Shown: positions 43,082 through 53,047, counted from the first letter of the stretch. The stretch is DNA of 64,000 bases from Saccharibacillus sp. JS10 (GCF_024436065.1 NZ_JANFNS010000004.1:310001-374000), one strand, 5' to 3'. Numbers and translations: made by a program. The notes: generated by a model from the sequence alone, not told the origin.

Positions 43082-43627
43082 ATGGAGCGGGGGATAAGCC
43101 CGGATGCGCGGGAGTTGTTGATGGCGCTACGAAGATTGAGGAATGGCAGGAAAAGGAAACATTCAGGACCGATGGCGGGGCGTAAGCAGAGTGAAGGGAT
43201 GCTGCTGATGGTGCTGCGGGATCACGTGGAAGATGGGAAACCGGGCATCATGGTATCGGAAATTGGGCGGATCTTGGATGTGAAGTCGCCTACCGTCACG
43301 CAATTGATCAAGGGATTAGAGTCTGACGGATTGGTTGATCGCAGTATCGATCCAGACGACAGGCGCGCCGTGCGGATTTCGTTGACCGAAGAAGGGATTC
43401 GTGTCACGGATTCGTTTATCGAAGAAATGGAATCGATGATCGGCGGGCTTTCGGAGTATTTGGGTGAGTCCGATACGCAAACTTTGATTCATTTGCTGCA
43501 TCGCATCCATGATTATTTTCAAGCTCGTGAAGCTAGCGAAGATTCAAAAGCAGCCGAAGACCCTGATCCACTATCTGACCCGGTAAGGGATGCACAAGCA
43601 TCTGATAAAGGAGAGAGACCGTTATGA
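43082..43627 (+). CDS. MarR family transcriptional regulator
   Basis: A 181-residue winged-helix regulator. The recognition region is MVSEIGRILDVKSPTVTQLI followed by LESDGLVDRSIDPDDRRAVR, the wing with the conserved DxRxxR. Its stop codon overlaps the start of the first ABC gene (ATGA), so it is co-expressed with the exporter. The operator at 43001-43037 suggests autorepression relieved by a drug or other ligand. The C-terminal ~30 residues are acidic and unlike the family core. Confidence 0.88.
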   Translation: MERGISPDARELLMALRRLRNGRKRKHSGPMAGRKQSEGMLLMVLRDHVEDGKPGIMVSEIGRILDVKSPTVTQLIKGLESDGLVDRSIDPDDRRAVRISLTEEGIRVTDSFIEEMESMIGGLSEYLGESDTQTLIHLLHRIHDYFQAREASEDSKAAEDPDPLSDPVRDAQASDKGERPL

Positions 43628-45375
43628 TGAAATTGTTTCGTATGTTGAAGCCTTACTGGATCGGCGTCGTGTTCGTTTTGTTTGCTGTATTCATTCAAGC
43701 GTTAACCGAACTGTTTTTGCCGACTTTAATGGCGGACATCGTTGACGAAGGGATTGCGAAAAGCAATATTCCTTATATTTGGCAGACTGGCGGTCTGATG
43801 CTCGGCGTAGCGCTGTTCGGTATGGTGTTTTCGATTACCGGCAGTTATTTGTCGGCAAAAGTCTCCATGGGTTTTGGACGCGATCTGCGTAGCCGGGTGT
43901 TTTCGCACGCACAACGCTTTACGCTCAAAGAATTCGATAATTTTGGTACAGCTTCGCTGATTACGCGTACCACTAACGATATTACGCAAGTCCAGCAAGT
44001 GCTTATGATGATGCTTCGGATGATGGCGATGGCGCCTATGATGATGATCGGCGGGATTATTATGGCAGTCTCCAAAGATGCCAAATTATCGCTTGTTCTC
44101 GTTGTGGTCATTCCGGTCTTGGCATTGCTGATCTTGGTACTGGGTCGCAGCGCGTTGCCCCTGTTCAAAGCGATGCAAAAAAAGATCGACAAGCTTAATC
44201 TTGTGTTGCGTGAAAATCTGACGGGGATTCGAGTGATTCGAGCTTTCGGACGTGAAAACAGCGAACGTCAGCGGTTCGATCATGCTAGCCGAGATTTGAT
44301 GGATACCGCAATCAAAGTCAACAAGATTATGGCGGCGATGATGCCGGCGATGATGTTGATTTTGAACTTCTCGACAATCGCGATCATTTGGTACGGCAGT
44401 ATTCGAATCGATGCGGGTGAAATGCAACTTGGTAATCTGATTGCTTTTATCCAATACGCGATGCAAATTCTGTTCTCGTTAATTATGGTGTCGATCATCT
44501 TCGTTATGGTGCCAAGAGCTTCGGTATCGGCAGGACGGATCAATGAAGTATTGGATGCGGTACCGGATATTACAGACTCCGCTTCGCCGACGTCGGTATC
44601 TCAGCAAGGGCATCTGGAATTCCGCGATGTCTCCTTCACTTACCAAGGAGCGGAAGCCCCGGCGCTTGAAGAGATTTCTTTCGAAGCCAGACCGGGCGAA
44701 GTCACGGCGCTTATTGGAGGCACAGGTTCGGGTAAGTCCACGCTTGTGAATCTGATTCCCCGCTTCTACGATGTTACTTCGGGCAGCATTCTCGTAGACG
44801 GCGCCGATATTCGCGATCTTTCGCAAGAAAGCCTGCGGCAAAAGATCGGGTATGTTCCGCAAAAAGCGTTACTTTTCACGGGCAGCGTCGCTGAAAATAT
44901 TCGGCACGGCAAAGAAGACGCGACAGACGAAGAGATGCAGCAAGCGGCTGAGATCGCGCAAGCAGCAGAGTTTATCAATAGTCTGGAAAAAGGATATGAC
45001 GCTCCCGTTTCGCAAGGGGGTTCGAACTTATCGGGCGGTCAAAAGCAGCGTTTATCGATCGCGCGTGCTTTGGTTCGTAGACCCGAAATCTATATTTTCG
45101 ACGATAGCTTCTCGGCATTGGACTTCAAAACGGACGCGAAGTTACGTGCTGCATTGAAGACCGAAATTCAAGACGCGACCATCTTGATGGTGGCGCAGCG
45201 GGTCAGCACCGTTATGGATGCCGATCGGATTATCGTACTCGATCAAGGCAAGATTGCAGGAATCGGAACCCATTACGATTTGATGAATTCCAGCGAAGTC
45301 TACCGTGAGATCGTGTCGTCGCAGCTTTCTGAAGAAGAGTTGAGCGCGCAGGTAGGGGGAAACCGAAATGAGTGA
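43624..45375 (+). CDS. Heterodimeric ABC exporter subunit, YheI/BmrC-like
   Basis: 583 residues: six membrane helices (~1-310) and an ABC domain (~335-570) with Walker A LIGGTGSGKSTLVN, signature NLSGGQKQRLSIARAL and Walker B IYIFDDSFSALD. The residue after Walker B is Asp rather than Glu, the mark of the degenerate catalytic site in heterodimeric drug exporters such as BmrCD. It should pair with the next gene product, which carries Glu. It is coupled to marR by a 4-base overlap and to the partner gene by 8 bases. AAAGGAGAGAG precedes the start. Confidence 0.88.
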   Translation: MMKLFRMLKPYWIGVVFVLFAVFIQALTELFLPTLMADIVDEGIAKSNIPYIWQTGGLMLGVALFGMVFSITGSYLSAKVSMGFGRDLRSRVFSHAQRFTLKEFDNFGTASLITRTTNDITQVQQVLMMMLRMMAMAPMMMIGGIIMAVSKDAKLSLVLVVVIPVLALLILVLGRSALPLFKAMQKKIDKLNLVLRENLTGIRVIRAFGRENSERQRFDHASRDLMDTAIKVNKIMAAMMPAMMLILNFSTIAIIWYGSIRIDAGEMQLGNLIAFIQYAMQILFSLIMVSIIFVMVPRASVSAGRINEVLDAVPDITDSASPTSVSQQGHLEFRDVSFTYQGAEAPALEEISFEARPGEVTALIGGTGSGKSTLVNLIPRFYDVTSGSILVDGADIRDLSQESLRQKIGYVPQKALLFTGSVAENIRHGKEDATDEEMQQAAEIAQAAEFINSLEKGYDAPVSQGGSNLSGGQKQRLSIARALVRRPEIYIFDDSFSALDFKTDAKLRAALKTEIQDATILMVAQRVSTVMDADRIIVLDQGKIAGIGTHYDLMNSSEVYREIVSSQLSEEELSAQVGGNRNE

Positions 45376-47239
45376 ACAAAAAAATAATGCGGCGCCGCCT
45401 CGTAAAGGCCCTGGTCCGGGTATGGGCATGGGACCCGGCGGCATGGGCATGCCGGTAGCAAAGCCCAAAAATTTTAAAGGTACATTCAAGCGGTTGGTCG
45501 GGTATCTCGCTCCTTACAAATTCCATCTGCTGATTGTATTGATTACGGCAATCTTAAGTACGCTGTTCAATATTTTGGGTCCAAAAATTATGTCCAAAGC
45601 GGTTACTCGATTGACCGAAGGGGTGTTCGCCAAGCTGCAAGGTGTTCCGGGTGCAGCGGTCGATTTCGAATACATTTGGCAAATCATTATGATTTTAGCC
45701 GGTCTGTATGTGGCAAGTGCATTATTCGGCTATATTCAGCAATTCGTGATGGCAGGCGTTGCGCAGCGTACTTCGTACGGGCTTCGTAAAGAAGTCAAAG
45801 AAAAGCTGGATCGATTGCCGCTGAAATATTACGATAACCACCCCTATGGCGACGTATTGAGCCGGGTGACGAATGATATGGACAATATCAGTAATACGCT
45901 GCAACAAAGTTTGACGCAGATCATTACGTCGCTGGTGACGATTATCGGCGTTATTATCATGATGCTGACGATTAGCCCAATCATGACGTTGATCGTTGTC
46001 CTGACGATTCCGCTGAGTCTGGTCGTAGTGATCATGATTGCCAAGCGTTCGCAAAAATATTTTGCGGGTCAACAACGCGCATTGGGTGACCTGAACGGTC
46101 ATGTCGAAGAAATGTACAATGGTCATCGCGTGATCAAAGCTTATGGGCGTGAAGAAAATTCGCAGAAAAAGTTCGAGCAGCACAATAAAGAGCTGTATGA
46201 ATCGGGATGGAAAGCCCAATATATTTCCGGGCTGATCATGCCATTGATGTCGTTTATCGGGAATATCGGCTATGTATTGATCTGTGTGGTCGGCGGTATT
46301 TTTGCAACAAACGGACGAATCAGTATCGGCGATATTTTGGCGTTTATCCAATATTCGCGTCAATTTACCCAACCGATTACGCAGACAGCCAATATCGCTA
46401 ACGTGATCCAATCCGCGATTGCTTCGGCAGAGCGTGTATTCGAGATCTTGGATGAAGAAGAACAGGTGCCGGATCGCAAGCTTGAACGTCATATGTCCGG
46501 TAAAGGCGCCGTTACGTTCAAACAAGTAGACTTTGGCTATTCGCAAGAAAAATTGTTGATCGAAAATATGAATATCGATGTCGCGCCGGGTCAGACGGTT
46601 GCGATTGTCGGGCCTACCGGCGCCGGCAAAACGACGCTGATCAATCTATTAATGCGCTTCTATGAAATTAACGGTGGAGCGATTGAAATCGACGGTGTCG
46701 ACACGCGCGATCTGGATCGCGATCGACTGCGTAGTCTGTTCGGAATGGTATTGCAAGACACCTGGTTATTCGGCGGTACGATTCGCGAAAATATCGCATA
46801 CGGACGCGAAGGCGCAACCGAAGAAGAAATTGTTCGTGCAGCCGAAGCGGCGCGTGCCGACCACTTTATTCGGACATTGCCTGACGGTTACGATACGGTG
46901 CTGAACGAAGATGCGTCGAATATCTCGCAAGGGCAAAAGCAATTGCTGACGATTGCGCGTGCGGTACTTGCCGATCCGCGAATCTTGATTCTCGATGAAG
47001 CAACCAGTAGCGTCGATACGCGTACCGAAATCTTTATTCAACAAGCGATGGGCGAGTTGATGCAAAATCGGACGAGCTTCGTGATCGCGCACCGGCTTTC
47101 TACAATCAAAGGCGCTGACCTGATTCTTGTTATGAATCAAGGTAAGGTCATTGAACAAGGTACACACGACGAGTTATTGAACGCCAGCGGCTTTTATGCT
47201 GATCTGTATAACAGTCAATTTTCCGAAGAGGCTGGCTAA
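45368..47239 (+). CDS. Heterodimeric ABC exporter subunit, YheH/BmrD-like
   Basis: 623 residues: a Gly/Met/Pro-rich N-terminal tail (GPGPGMGMGPGGMGMP), six membrane helices and an ABC domain with Walker A VGPTGAGKTTLIN, a Q-loop at GMVLQDTWLF, the divergent signature NISQGQKQLLTIARA and Walker B ILILDEATSSVD with the catalytic Glu. The altered signature here and the Asp in the partner's Walker B show the usual division of one good and one poor ATP site. It is predicted to export drugs or lipids. The terminator at 47251 ends the three-gene operon. Confidence 0.88.
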   Translation: MSEQKNNAAPPRKGPGPGMGMGPGGMGMPVAKPKNFKGTFKRLVGYLAPYKFHLLIVLITAILSTLFNILGPKIMSKAVTRLTEGVFAKLQGVPGAAVDFEYIWQIIMILAGLYVASALFGYIQQFVMAGVAQRTSYGLRKEVKEKLDRLPLKYYDNHPYGDVLSRVTNDMDNISNTLQQSLTQIITSLVTIIGVIIMMLTISPIMTLIVVLTIPLSLVVVIMIAKRSQKYFAGQQRALGDLNGHVEEMYNGHRVIKAYGREENSQKKFEQHNKELYESGWKAQYISGLIMPLMSFIGNIGYVLICVVGGIFATNGRISIGDILAFIQYSRQFTQPITQTANIANVIQSAIASAERVFEILDEEEQVPDRKLERHMSGKGAVTFKQVDFGYSQEKLLIENMNIDVAPGQTVAIVGPTGAGKTTLINLLMRFYEINGGAIEIDGVDTRDLDRDRLRSLFGMVLQDTWLFGGTIRENIAYGREGATEEEIVRAAEAARADHFIRTLPDGYDTVLNEDASNISQGQKQLLTIARAVLADPRILILDEATSSVDTRTEIFIQQAMGELMQNRTSFVIAHRLSTIKGADLILVMNQGKVIEQGTHDELLNASGFYADLYNSQFSEEAG

Positions 47240-47250
47240 AGAAAAACCCA

Positions 47251-47286
47251 AAAAAGAACCGACAAAAACACGTCGGTTCTTTTTTT
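47251..47286 (+). terminator. Terminator of the marR-ABC operon
   Basis: AGAACCGAC and GTCGGTTCT form a 9-bp stem with an 8-base loop, extended by flanking A and T residues, 11 bp after the stop codon. Confidence 0.88.
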
Positions 47287-47415
47287 TGATTTGAAATAAA
47301 CGTTTTTTTATTTTTCCTATCACGAACTAATGGATTTCCTCGATTTGTTCGATATAATTAAAGAAAGATTACTTGCCTTAGGCAAACTACCATAACGTAA
47401 AGTAGGTACCGATTT

Positions 47416-49470
47416 ATGATCTCTGTCCTTGTTACAGGTTCAATGGAGAGTTGGAATGGCATGTTTGTCGTTCTGTCCTTGTCGGTTGCTCTGCTCGCCG
47501 CTTATTTAAGCTTCGGATTGTCTACGACTTTTGGCAGCCCGGTCAAAAATAGACGGATCAAGCAGTTAACCCCGGCGATAGCTGCTCTAGTTCTCGGAAC
47601 GGGAACATGGTTGGTTCATGTTATGAGTATGCTTTCTTATCATCGACGTATTCCGCTCGACTATTCGCCATCTTATGTGATCGCAGCAATCGCAGTCGTT
47701 AGTTTATCCGCATACATAATGTTCTGGTTATTCACGAAGCAAAAGCCGGTCACGAGTCGAATCGCAGGTGCAGTATTCGGTATAGGCGTTACGCTGATGA
47801 CGGTGTTTGGGTTACTCGCTCTGCGTCCGCAGCGTATGCTACAGATTGATCCGGTTGTCGGTTTTTTCTCTGTGCTCATTTTGTTTATTGCTTGTTATTT
47901 TGCTTTGTACGTCTTCGGGAATTTTTATAGCTTGACCGGATTTGATCTATCTAAGCCAGTCGCTTCTTTGATTTTAGGTGCGGGAGTTTTTGCGATGCAG
48001 TATACCGTATTGGGGGCGTTGCATATCGATGGCTTACAATCTGTATCGACGTTGCTTGGATATACCGGGCTGTCTTCGGCTTATTTTATAGCAGGTGCGT
48101 CGGCACTCGTCTCGATCATTCTGGCAATTACTTGGATTTTTATGGTCTTTGAGCGTCGGAAATTGAAGCAGATCGCTTTCCGTGACCCATTGACCGGATT
48201 GCCCAATCGTCATGCCTTGGTCGAAGAATATGATCGGAGATTGGCGGAGGAACGGATCGGCTCGATGGTTCTCATCAATCTGGATCGTTTTAAAGTCATC
48301 AACGATACGTTGGGGCGCGATCTGGGCGATCAGCTGTTGACTCATGCTTCGGAGCGAATTCGCAAAGGCATTCAAGAACGCGAATCGCTATTCCGTATGG
48401 ATGGGGACGAATTTTTGTGGATCAGTACGGAAAAAGAATCGGAGCTGCTGTTGGAGCGGGTTAACCGAATGTTGGTAGAAATCAGTCGTCCGTATATGAT
48501 CGAAGGCAATGAACTGTACGTAACCGCAAGTGCAGGAATCAGTCTGTTCCCGGTGCATGGTCGAGATCGTCAGGCGCTACTCAAAGCAGCGGATGCGGCA
48601 CTGGATCAAGCTAAGACTTCGGGTAAAGACAAAACGTTATTTTTCAATGCGGGAATCGGCGGTCAACTGACTCGGAAAATGGAACTCGAAAAAGACCTTC
48701 GGTTAGCGCTGGAGCATGGACAATTTTTTATTGTGTATCAACCGAAATGGGATGCGAATCTTGGCAAAGAAGCCGGATTTGAAGCATTACTGCGATGGCG
48801 TCATCCGGAAAAAGGCGTCGTTTCGCCGGGAGAATTTATTCCGATTGCCGAAGAAACGGGTCTTATCGTACCGATGACGCGTTGGATGTTAGGCGAAGTC
48901 TGTCGGTTAAACAAGCGTTGGCATGACGAAAATAAATTCCGGGTCTGCATTTCAGTCAATATGTCGTATCGCGTTTTCGAAAGTATGACGCTGTTCGATA
49001 TGGTAGATGACGCGCTGCGTTCCAGTGGGCTGCCCGGAGAGATGCTTGAACTTGAGATTACGGAATCGATTGCGATGAACAATATGGCGATTACCTTGTC
49101 GCAACTTCAGCGCGTACGCGATCTCGGCGTCAAAGTATCGATGGATGATTTCGGAACCGGACATTCTTCACTCGGAAGATTAGATGAAATTCCGGTAGAT
49201 ACGATCAAAATTGACCAATCTTTTGTCAAAAGTAGCAATTTGATTTCCAAACAAGCTTTGATTGTCGGTATTATCGGAATCGCTCGATTACTTGATCTGG
49301 AAGTCGTCGCAGAAGGCGTCGAGACCGAAGAACAAGCCGAATTTTTACTGTCGCGCGGCTGTACGTTGATGCAAGGTTATTATTATGGAAGACCTATGCC
49401 GCCGGAAGAAGTCGAAGCGTGCGCATGGCGAATGAGTACCCTTTCCAAAGTAGGATTATCGCCAAAATAA
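47416..49470 (+). CDS. MHYT-GGDEF-EAL cyclic di-GMP protein
   Basis: 684 residues. The N-terminal ~230 form seven helices with two MHYT-like motifs (HVMSMLSYH and MQYTVLGALH), a sensor proposed to bind metal and gas ligands. A GGDEF domain (~250-410) has RMDGDEFLWI, in which the first Gly of the motif is Asp, so cyclase activity may be weakened or lost. The EAL domain (~425-670) keeps EALLRW, EITESIA, DDFGTGHSSLG and KIDQSF, so phosphodiesterase activity looks intact. The net effect is more likely c-di-GMP breakdown. It is monocistronic; the enzyme at 260-1840 is a candidate opposing activity. Confidence 0.87.
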   Translation: MISVLVTGSMESWNGMFVVLSLSVALLAAYLSFGLSTTFGSPVKNRRIKQLTPAIAALVLGTGTWLVHVMSMLSYHRRIPLDYSPSYVIAAIAVVSLSAYIMFWLFTKQKPVTSRIAGAVFGIGVTLMTVFGLLALRPQRMLQIDPVVGFFSVLILFIACYFALYVFGNFYSLTGFDLSKPVASLILGAGVFAMQYTVLGALHIDGLQSVSTLLGYTGLSSAYFIAGASALVSIILAITWIFMVFERRKLKQIAFRDPLTGLPNRHALVEEYDRRLAEERIGSMVLINLDRFKVINDTLGRDLGDQLLTHASERIRKGIQERESLFRMDGDEFLWISTEKESELLLERVNRMLVEISRPYMIEGNELYVTASAGISLFPVHGRDRQALLKAADAALDQAKTSGKDKTLFFNAGIGGQLTRKMELEKDLRLALEHGQFFIVYQPKWDANLGKEAGFEALLRWRHPEKGVVSPGEFIPIAEETGLIVPMTRWMLGEVCRLNKRWHDENKFRVCISVNMSYRVFESMTLFDMVDDALRSSGLPGEMLELEITESIAMNNMAITLSQLQRVRDLGVKVSMDDFGTGHSSLGRLDEIPVDTIKIDQSFVKSSNLISKQALIVGIIGIARLLDLEVVAEGVETEEQAEFLLSRGCTLMQGYYYGRPMPPEEVEACAWRMSTLSKVGLSPK

Positions 49471-49569
49471 TTTAGTTCAGGCTTTACCTGCATCCTATCG
49501 TTGCTTCTGCTCTTGGGTAATAAGGAGAGTAAGAACCGGCGTGCCGGTTCGTAACGAATCGGACAGGGG

Positions 49570-50490
49570 ATGAGCGGAATGCGTTGGGAAAAAGCCATGT
49601 TGATCTATAATCGCAAAGCCGGCAAAGAAAAAGTCGATCAGCTCAGCGATGCGGTCGCGGCGATTGCGAGCGAAGTCGGTGAATTGACATTGGTGCAGAC
49701 GACCGAACCGGGCGAAGGGGAAAAAATATGCCGAGAGCGAAGTAGCGATTACGATCTGCTGTTGATCCTCGGTGGTGACGGAACGGTGCATGAATGTATC
49801 AACGGCGCTGCAAAAAGTTCTTCTCCTCCTGAAATTGCGATACTGCCCGGAGGAACATGCAACGATTTTGCTCGAACGCTTCGATTACCGCTTCAAGTAG
49901 GCAAAGCGGCTGAACAAGTTCTTACCGGGCCTGTATACGATACCGATATCGGTGAAGTGAATGGCCGGGTTTTTACAAACTTTATCGGCATCGGTCTTAT
50001 TACGGATACGTCGGAAAATATCGATTCGGATGAAAAAGAGCGTATGGGCAAATTAAGTTATTTTCTGAGTACGCTGCGAACGTTGCGACAAGCCGAACCT
50101 TTCGCTTTTCGTCTAAAGCATGATGAAGGTACTGTAGATAGCGAAGCGGTTATGATTCTGATCGCTAACGGTCGTTCGCTCGGTACGGCTAAGCTTCCTT
50201 TTGCAGGTGAAGGAATTCATGACGGGATGCTGGATGTACTGATTGTGAGACAAGCCGGGTTATCGCTCGCTTGGCAAGTGATCAACGGCGGGGATCTGAC
50301 CGATTACCGCGAAAGCGGCGGCGTGATCGAGTATATTCAAACGACTTCGCTTCGAGTAGAGACCGACGAGCCCAAAGGCATTGATAGCGACGGCGAAATC
50401 TATTTACAGACTCCTGCGGATATCTCCGTATTGCCTTCGCATCTGCGATTTTTTTACGGTGATGATGCCCAGTTGGCGGAATCCGAATAG
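49570..50490 (+). CDS. Diacylglycerol kinase family lipid kinase
   Basis: 306 residues of the DagK/YegS-type lipid kinase family. The nucleotide-binding motif is LLILGGDGTVHECING, preceded by LIYNRKAGKEKV and followed by AILPGGTCNDFARTL. It probably phosphorylates diacylglycerol to phosphatidate, recycling the lipid left by LTA synthesis (an LTA synthase is at 36960). Paralogues with other substrates exist, so the substrate is inferred. The ATG at 49570 follows CAGGGG; a second ATG three codons later is possible. Confidence 0.82.
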   Translation: MSGMRWEKAMLIYNRKAGKEKVDQLSDAVAAIASEVGELTLVQTTEPGEGEKICRERSSDYDLLLILGGDGTVHECINGAAKSSSPPEIAILPGGTCNDFARTLRLPLQVGKAAEQVLTGPVYDTDIGEVNGRVFTNFIGIGLITDTSENIDSDEKERMGKLSYFLSTLRTLRQAEPFAFRLKHDEGTVDSEAVMILIANGRSLGTAKLPFAGEGIHDGMLDVLIVRQAGLSLAWQVINGGDLTDYRESGGVIEYIQTTSLRVETDEPKGIDSDGEIYLQTPADISVLPSHLRFFYGDDAQLAESE

Positions 50491-50521
50491 AACAAGTTTT
50501 CAAAACCTCAAATATTTTTAT

Positions 50522-50560
50522 TAAAAAGCGGCAGCGAATCTTTTTTGTTTGCTGCTTTTT
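50522..50560 (+). terminator. Weak terminator after the lipid kinase gene
   Basis: GCAGC and GCTGC pair, with a further AA/TT after one mismatch, around an AT-rich loop and are followed by six T residues. The stem is short, so readthrough is possible. Confidence 0.55.
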
Positions 50561-50564
50561 TATA

Positions 50565-50593
50565 TTGACCAAAAATGACTCATGAGTCATAAT
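50565..50593 (+). promoter_or_regulatory. Promoter of the MMPL transporter gene
   Basis: TTGACC and CATAAT are spaced by 17 bases, about 97 bp before the start codon. The spacer and the start of the transcript are covered by two palindromic operators. Confidence 0.7.
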
Positions 50594-50616
50594 ACGATTA
50601 ATGACCAATGAGTCAT
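50575..50616. promoter_or_regulatory. Two tandem palindromic operators
   Basis: ATGACTCATGAGTCAT (50575-50590) is a perfect 16-bp dyad lying between -35 and -10. ATGACCAATGAGTCAT (50601-50616) is a near copy starting 26 bp further on, over the expected transcription start. The form suits a TetR or MarR-family dimer. No regulator gene is adjacent, so the repressor is encoded elsewhere. Confidence 0.75.
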
Positions 50617-50689
50617 TTGGAGCGGATCAAGATTTGGGGAATTTTTAACACGGGGAAAATTGGAATGTAGAAAGCGGGGCATATCGAAA

Positions 50690-52933
50690 ATGTCGAAGCA
50701 AGATCATAAGCCAGACAAGCGGTCGGGGATTGCCGGTGTATTAGCAGGGCCTGTCGGACGTTGGGTCGTGTTGGGAATCTGGATCGTAGCTGCCATTGTA
50801 CTGAATCTTATTTTTCCAAGCGTGAATGAAAAAGAAAACAATGCAGCTGCCGATTTGAGCAACGATTATCCTTCTGTCCAAGCCGCAGAAGTCGCCGAAC
50901 GTGAATTTGCTGGAGATGGTGGGCAAGTCGCTTTAGGCGTATGGAGTCGAAGCGGCGGTTTAAGTGATGCCGATCTGGATCAACTCGCTGCTTTGACGAA
51001 ATCATTGGAAGAACAACCTGTAGTCAACCAAGCAAGTGTACTTCCTTTTCATCAGCTTCCGGCACCGGTGCGGCAGTCTTTACTATCCGAAGACGGAAGT
51101 ACGATTACGTTACCGATTACGTTCGAAGAATCTGCGGATACCGAAGGTCTCAAAGAAGGGATTCAAGAGTTAAAAGATCGGGCGATCTCGGTCACAGGTG
51201 ATGATCCTTTTGAAGCGAAGATCGGGACAAGCGATTTATCTGCACGAATTACAGGTCCGGTAGGGATTGCGATTGACGGCGGCGCATTGTTCCAAAATGC
51301 AGACGTATCCTTGCTGATCGCGACGGTACTGTTGGTATTGGTCATCTTGCTGTTGATCTATCGTTCGCCTATTCTGGCGTTGATTCCAATCGTAGCAGTG
51401 GGATTCGCGTATCTGGTGATCAGCCCAATCTTAGGCGTGATGGCGGATCAAGGATGGATCGTCGCGGATGCGCAAGGGATTTCGATTATGACGGTTCTGC
51501 TATTCGGAGCCGGAACCGATTATTGTCTATTTTTGATTACGCGTTTCCGGCAATGTCTGACCGAGACTTCCAGCAAACGTGAAGCGTTAAAACAAGCGAT
51601 CTCGGGTTCGTCCGGTGCAATCGCCATGAGTGGCTTGACGGTTGTGTTATCGTTGTTCACGTTGCTACTTGCGCAATACGGCGCTTATCATCGGTTTGCC
51701 GTGCCTTTTGGCGTCGCGATTCTAGTCATGGGAATTGCGAGTCTGACGCTTGTACCGGCAATGCTTGCGATTATTGGACGCGCTTCTTTCTTCCCGTTTG
51801 TGCCACGCACACCCGAGATGGAGGTACAGCGCGCGAAGCGTCGTGGCAAGCCTGTTAAGCCAGCGAAACCCAAAAAAGAAAGCCGGATCGGCAGAATCGT
51901 GACCGAACGCCCATGGAAAGTCGTCATTGCTTCGCTGATCGTGTTGGGAGGTCTGGCAGCAGCGTCATCGCAGATTCGGTTCACCTATGATCTGTTGTCC
52001 GCGTTCCCTTCCGATATGCCTTCGGTCGAAGGATTCGATACGATTGCGGAACGATTTTCTCCGGGTGAGCTTGCTCCGGTGCAAGTGATTGTAGACACCG
52101 AAGGCAAAAGTAATGATCTGGCTGCGAAATTGTCGGATCTGCCTTTCGTCGATGAAGTTGCTGAACCGGAAAAAGGAGCGCGAAATGCAGACATTCTCCT
52201 TTACAGTGTGAAGCTAAATACGAATCCGTATTCCATCGAAGCGATGGACGATATTGCGATTATGCGGGAAACAACGGAGCAGGCGCTCCAACGTGAAGGG
52301 ATCACTGAACCCGAGCTTAAAGTTTGGATCGGAGGTCAGACAGCGACCCAAGCGGATACGCGAGCCGCAACCGAACACGATACCGATTTGGTTATTCCGG
52401 TCGTGATCGGATTGATTTCTCTGTTACTTCTATTGTATCTGCGTTCGATTGTAGCGACGGTCTATCTAATTGCAACGGTCGTCTTATCTTACTTCTCTGC
52501 ATTGGGATTAGGCTGGCTCATCTTGCACTATGGATTCGGTCAAGATGCGATCCAAGGCGCAATTCCGCTGTACGCGTTCGTATTTTTGGTTGCATTAGGC
52601 GAAGACTACAATATCTTTATGGTCTCAAGCATCTGGAAAAAAAGCCGTCATATGCCGCTCAAGCGTGCGATTCGAGAAGGGGTAGGCGAGACGAGTACGG
52701 TCATCACTTCGGCAGGCATCATTCTGGCAGGGACTTTTGCGGTACTCGCAACTTTGCCGATTCAAGTATTGGTGCAATTCGGGGTTGTCGCGGCATTGGG
52801 CGTGCTGCTGGATACCTTTATCGTACGTCCGTTTTTGGTACCCGCGATCACAATGTTGTTAGGGCGCGCAGCTTTCTGGCCCGGTAAAGCTCCGCAGCGT
52901 ACGCAAGAAGGTGCGGTTAACGAAAAGGCGTAA
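50690..52933 (+). CDS. MMPL/RND family transporter, YdfJ-like
   Basis: 747 residues with twelve predicted membrane helices in two halves, each carrying a large extracellular loop. The RND-type signatures GAGTDYCLFLITRFRQ (first half) and LGEDYNIFMVSSIWKKSR (second half) are present. MMPL proteins export lipids, siderophores or drugs using the proton gradient. A basic linker (RRGKPVKPAKPKKESRIG) joins the halves. I prefer ATG 50690; an in-frame TTG at 50660 is possible and neither has a strong ribosome site. Expression is probably repressed through the operators at 50575-50616. Confidence 0.87.
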   Translation: MSKQDHKPDKRSGIAGVLAGPVGRWVVLGIWIVAAIVLNLIFPSVNEKENNAAADLSNDYPSVQAAEVAEREFAGDGGQVALGVWSRSGGLSDADLDQLAALTKSLEEQPVVNQASVLPFHQLPAPVRQSLLSEDGSTITLPITFEESADTEGLKEGIQELKDRAISVTGDDPFEAKIGTSDLSARITGPVGIAIDGGALFQNADVSLLIATVLLVLVILLLIYRSPILALIPIVAVGFAYLVISPILGVMADQGWIVADAQGISIMTVLLFGAGTDYCLFLITRFRQCLTETSSKREALKQAISGSSGAIAMSGLTVVLSLFTLLLAQYGAYHRFAVPFGVAILVMGIASLTLVPAMLAIIGRASFFPFVPRTPEMEVQRAKRRGKPVKPAKPKKESRIGRIVTERPWKVVIASLIVLGGLAAASSQIRFTYDLLSAFPSDMPSVEGFDTIAERFSPGELAPVQVIVDTEGKSNDLAAKLSDLPFVDEVAEPEKGARNADILLYSVKLNTNPYSIEAMDDIAIMRETTEQALQREGITEPELKVWIGGQTATQADTRAATEHDTDLVIPVVIGLISLLLLLYLRSIVATVYLIATVVLSYFSALGLGWLILHYGFGQDAIQGAIPLYAFVFLVALGEDYNIFMVSSIWKKSRHMPLKRAIREGVGETSTVITSAGIILAGTFAVLATLPIQVLVQFGVVAALGVLLDTFIVRPFLVPAITMLLGRAAFWPGKAPQRTQEGAVNEKA

Positions 52934-53047
52934 GTGTAATGTGCAAAGGATGTATTGAATTTATAGGTTTGCCTTTACGGAGTTCCTTGCAAGCTTCATA
53001 ATAAATAAAGTATGAAGTGAAAAGACGAACGTTGAGGAGTGGAAGAT

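Noticed and set aside
45722-46546. 274-codon open frame antisense to the second ABC exporter gene
   Set aside because: It runs entirely inside a well-supported ABC transporter and has His/Arg-rich shadow composition.
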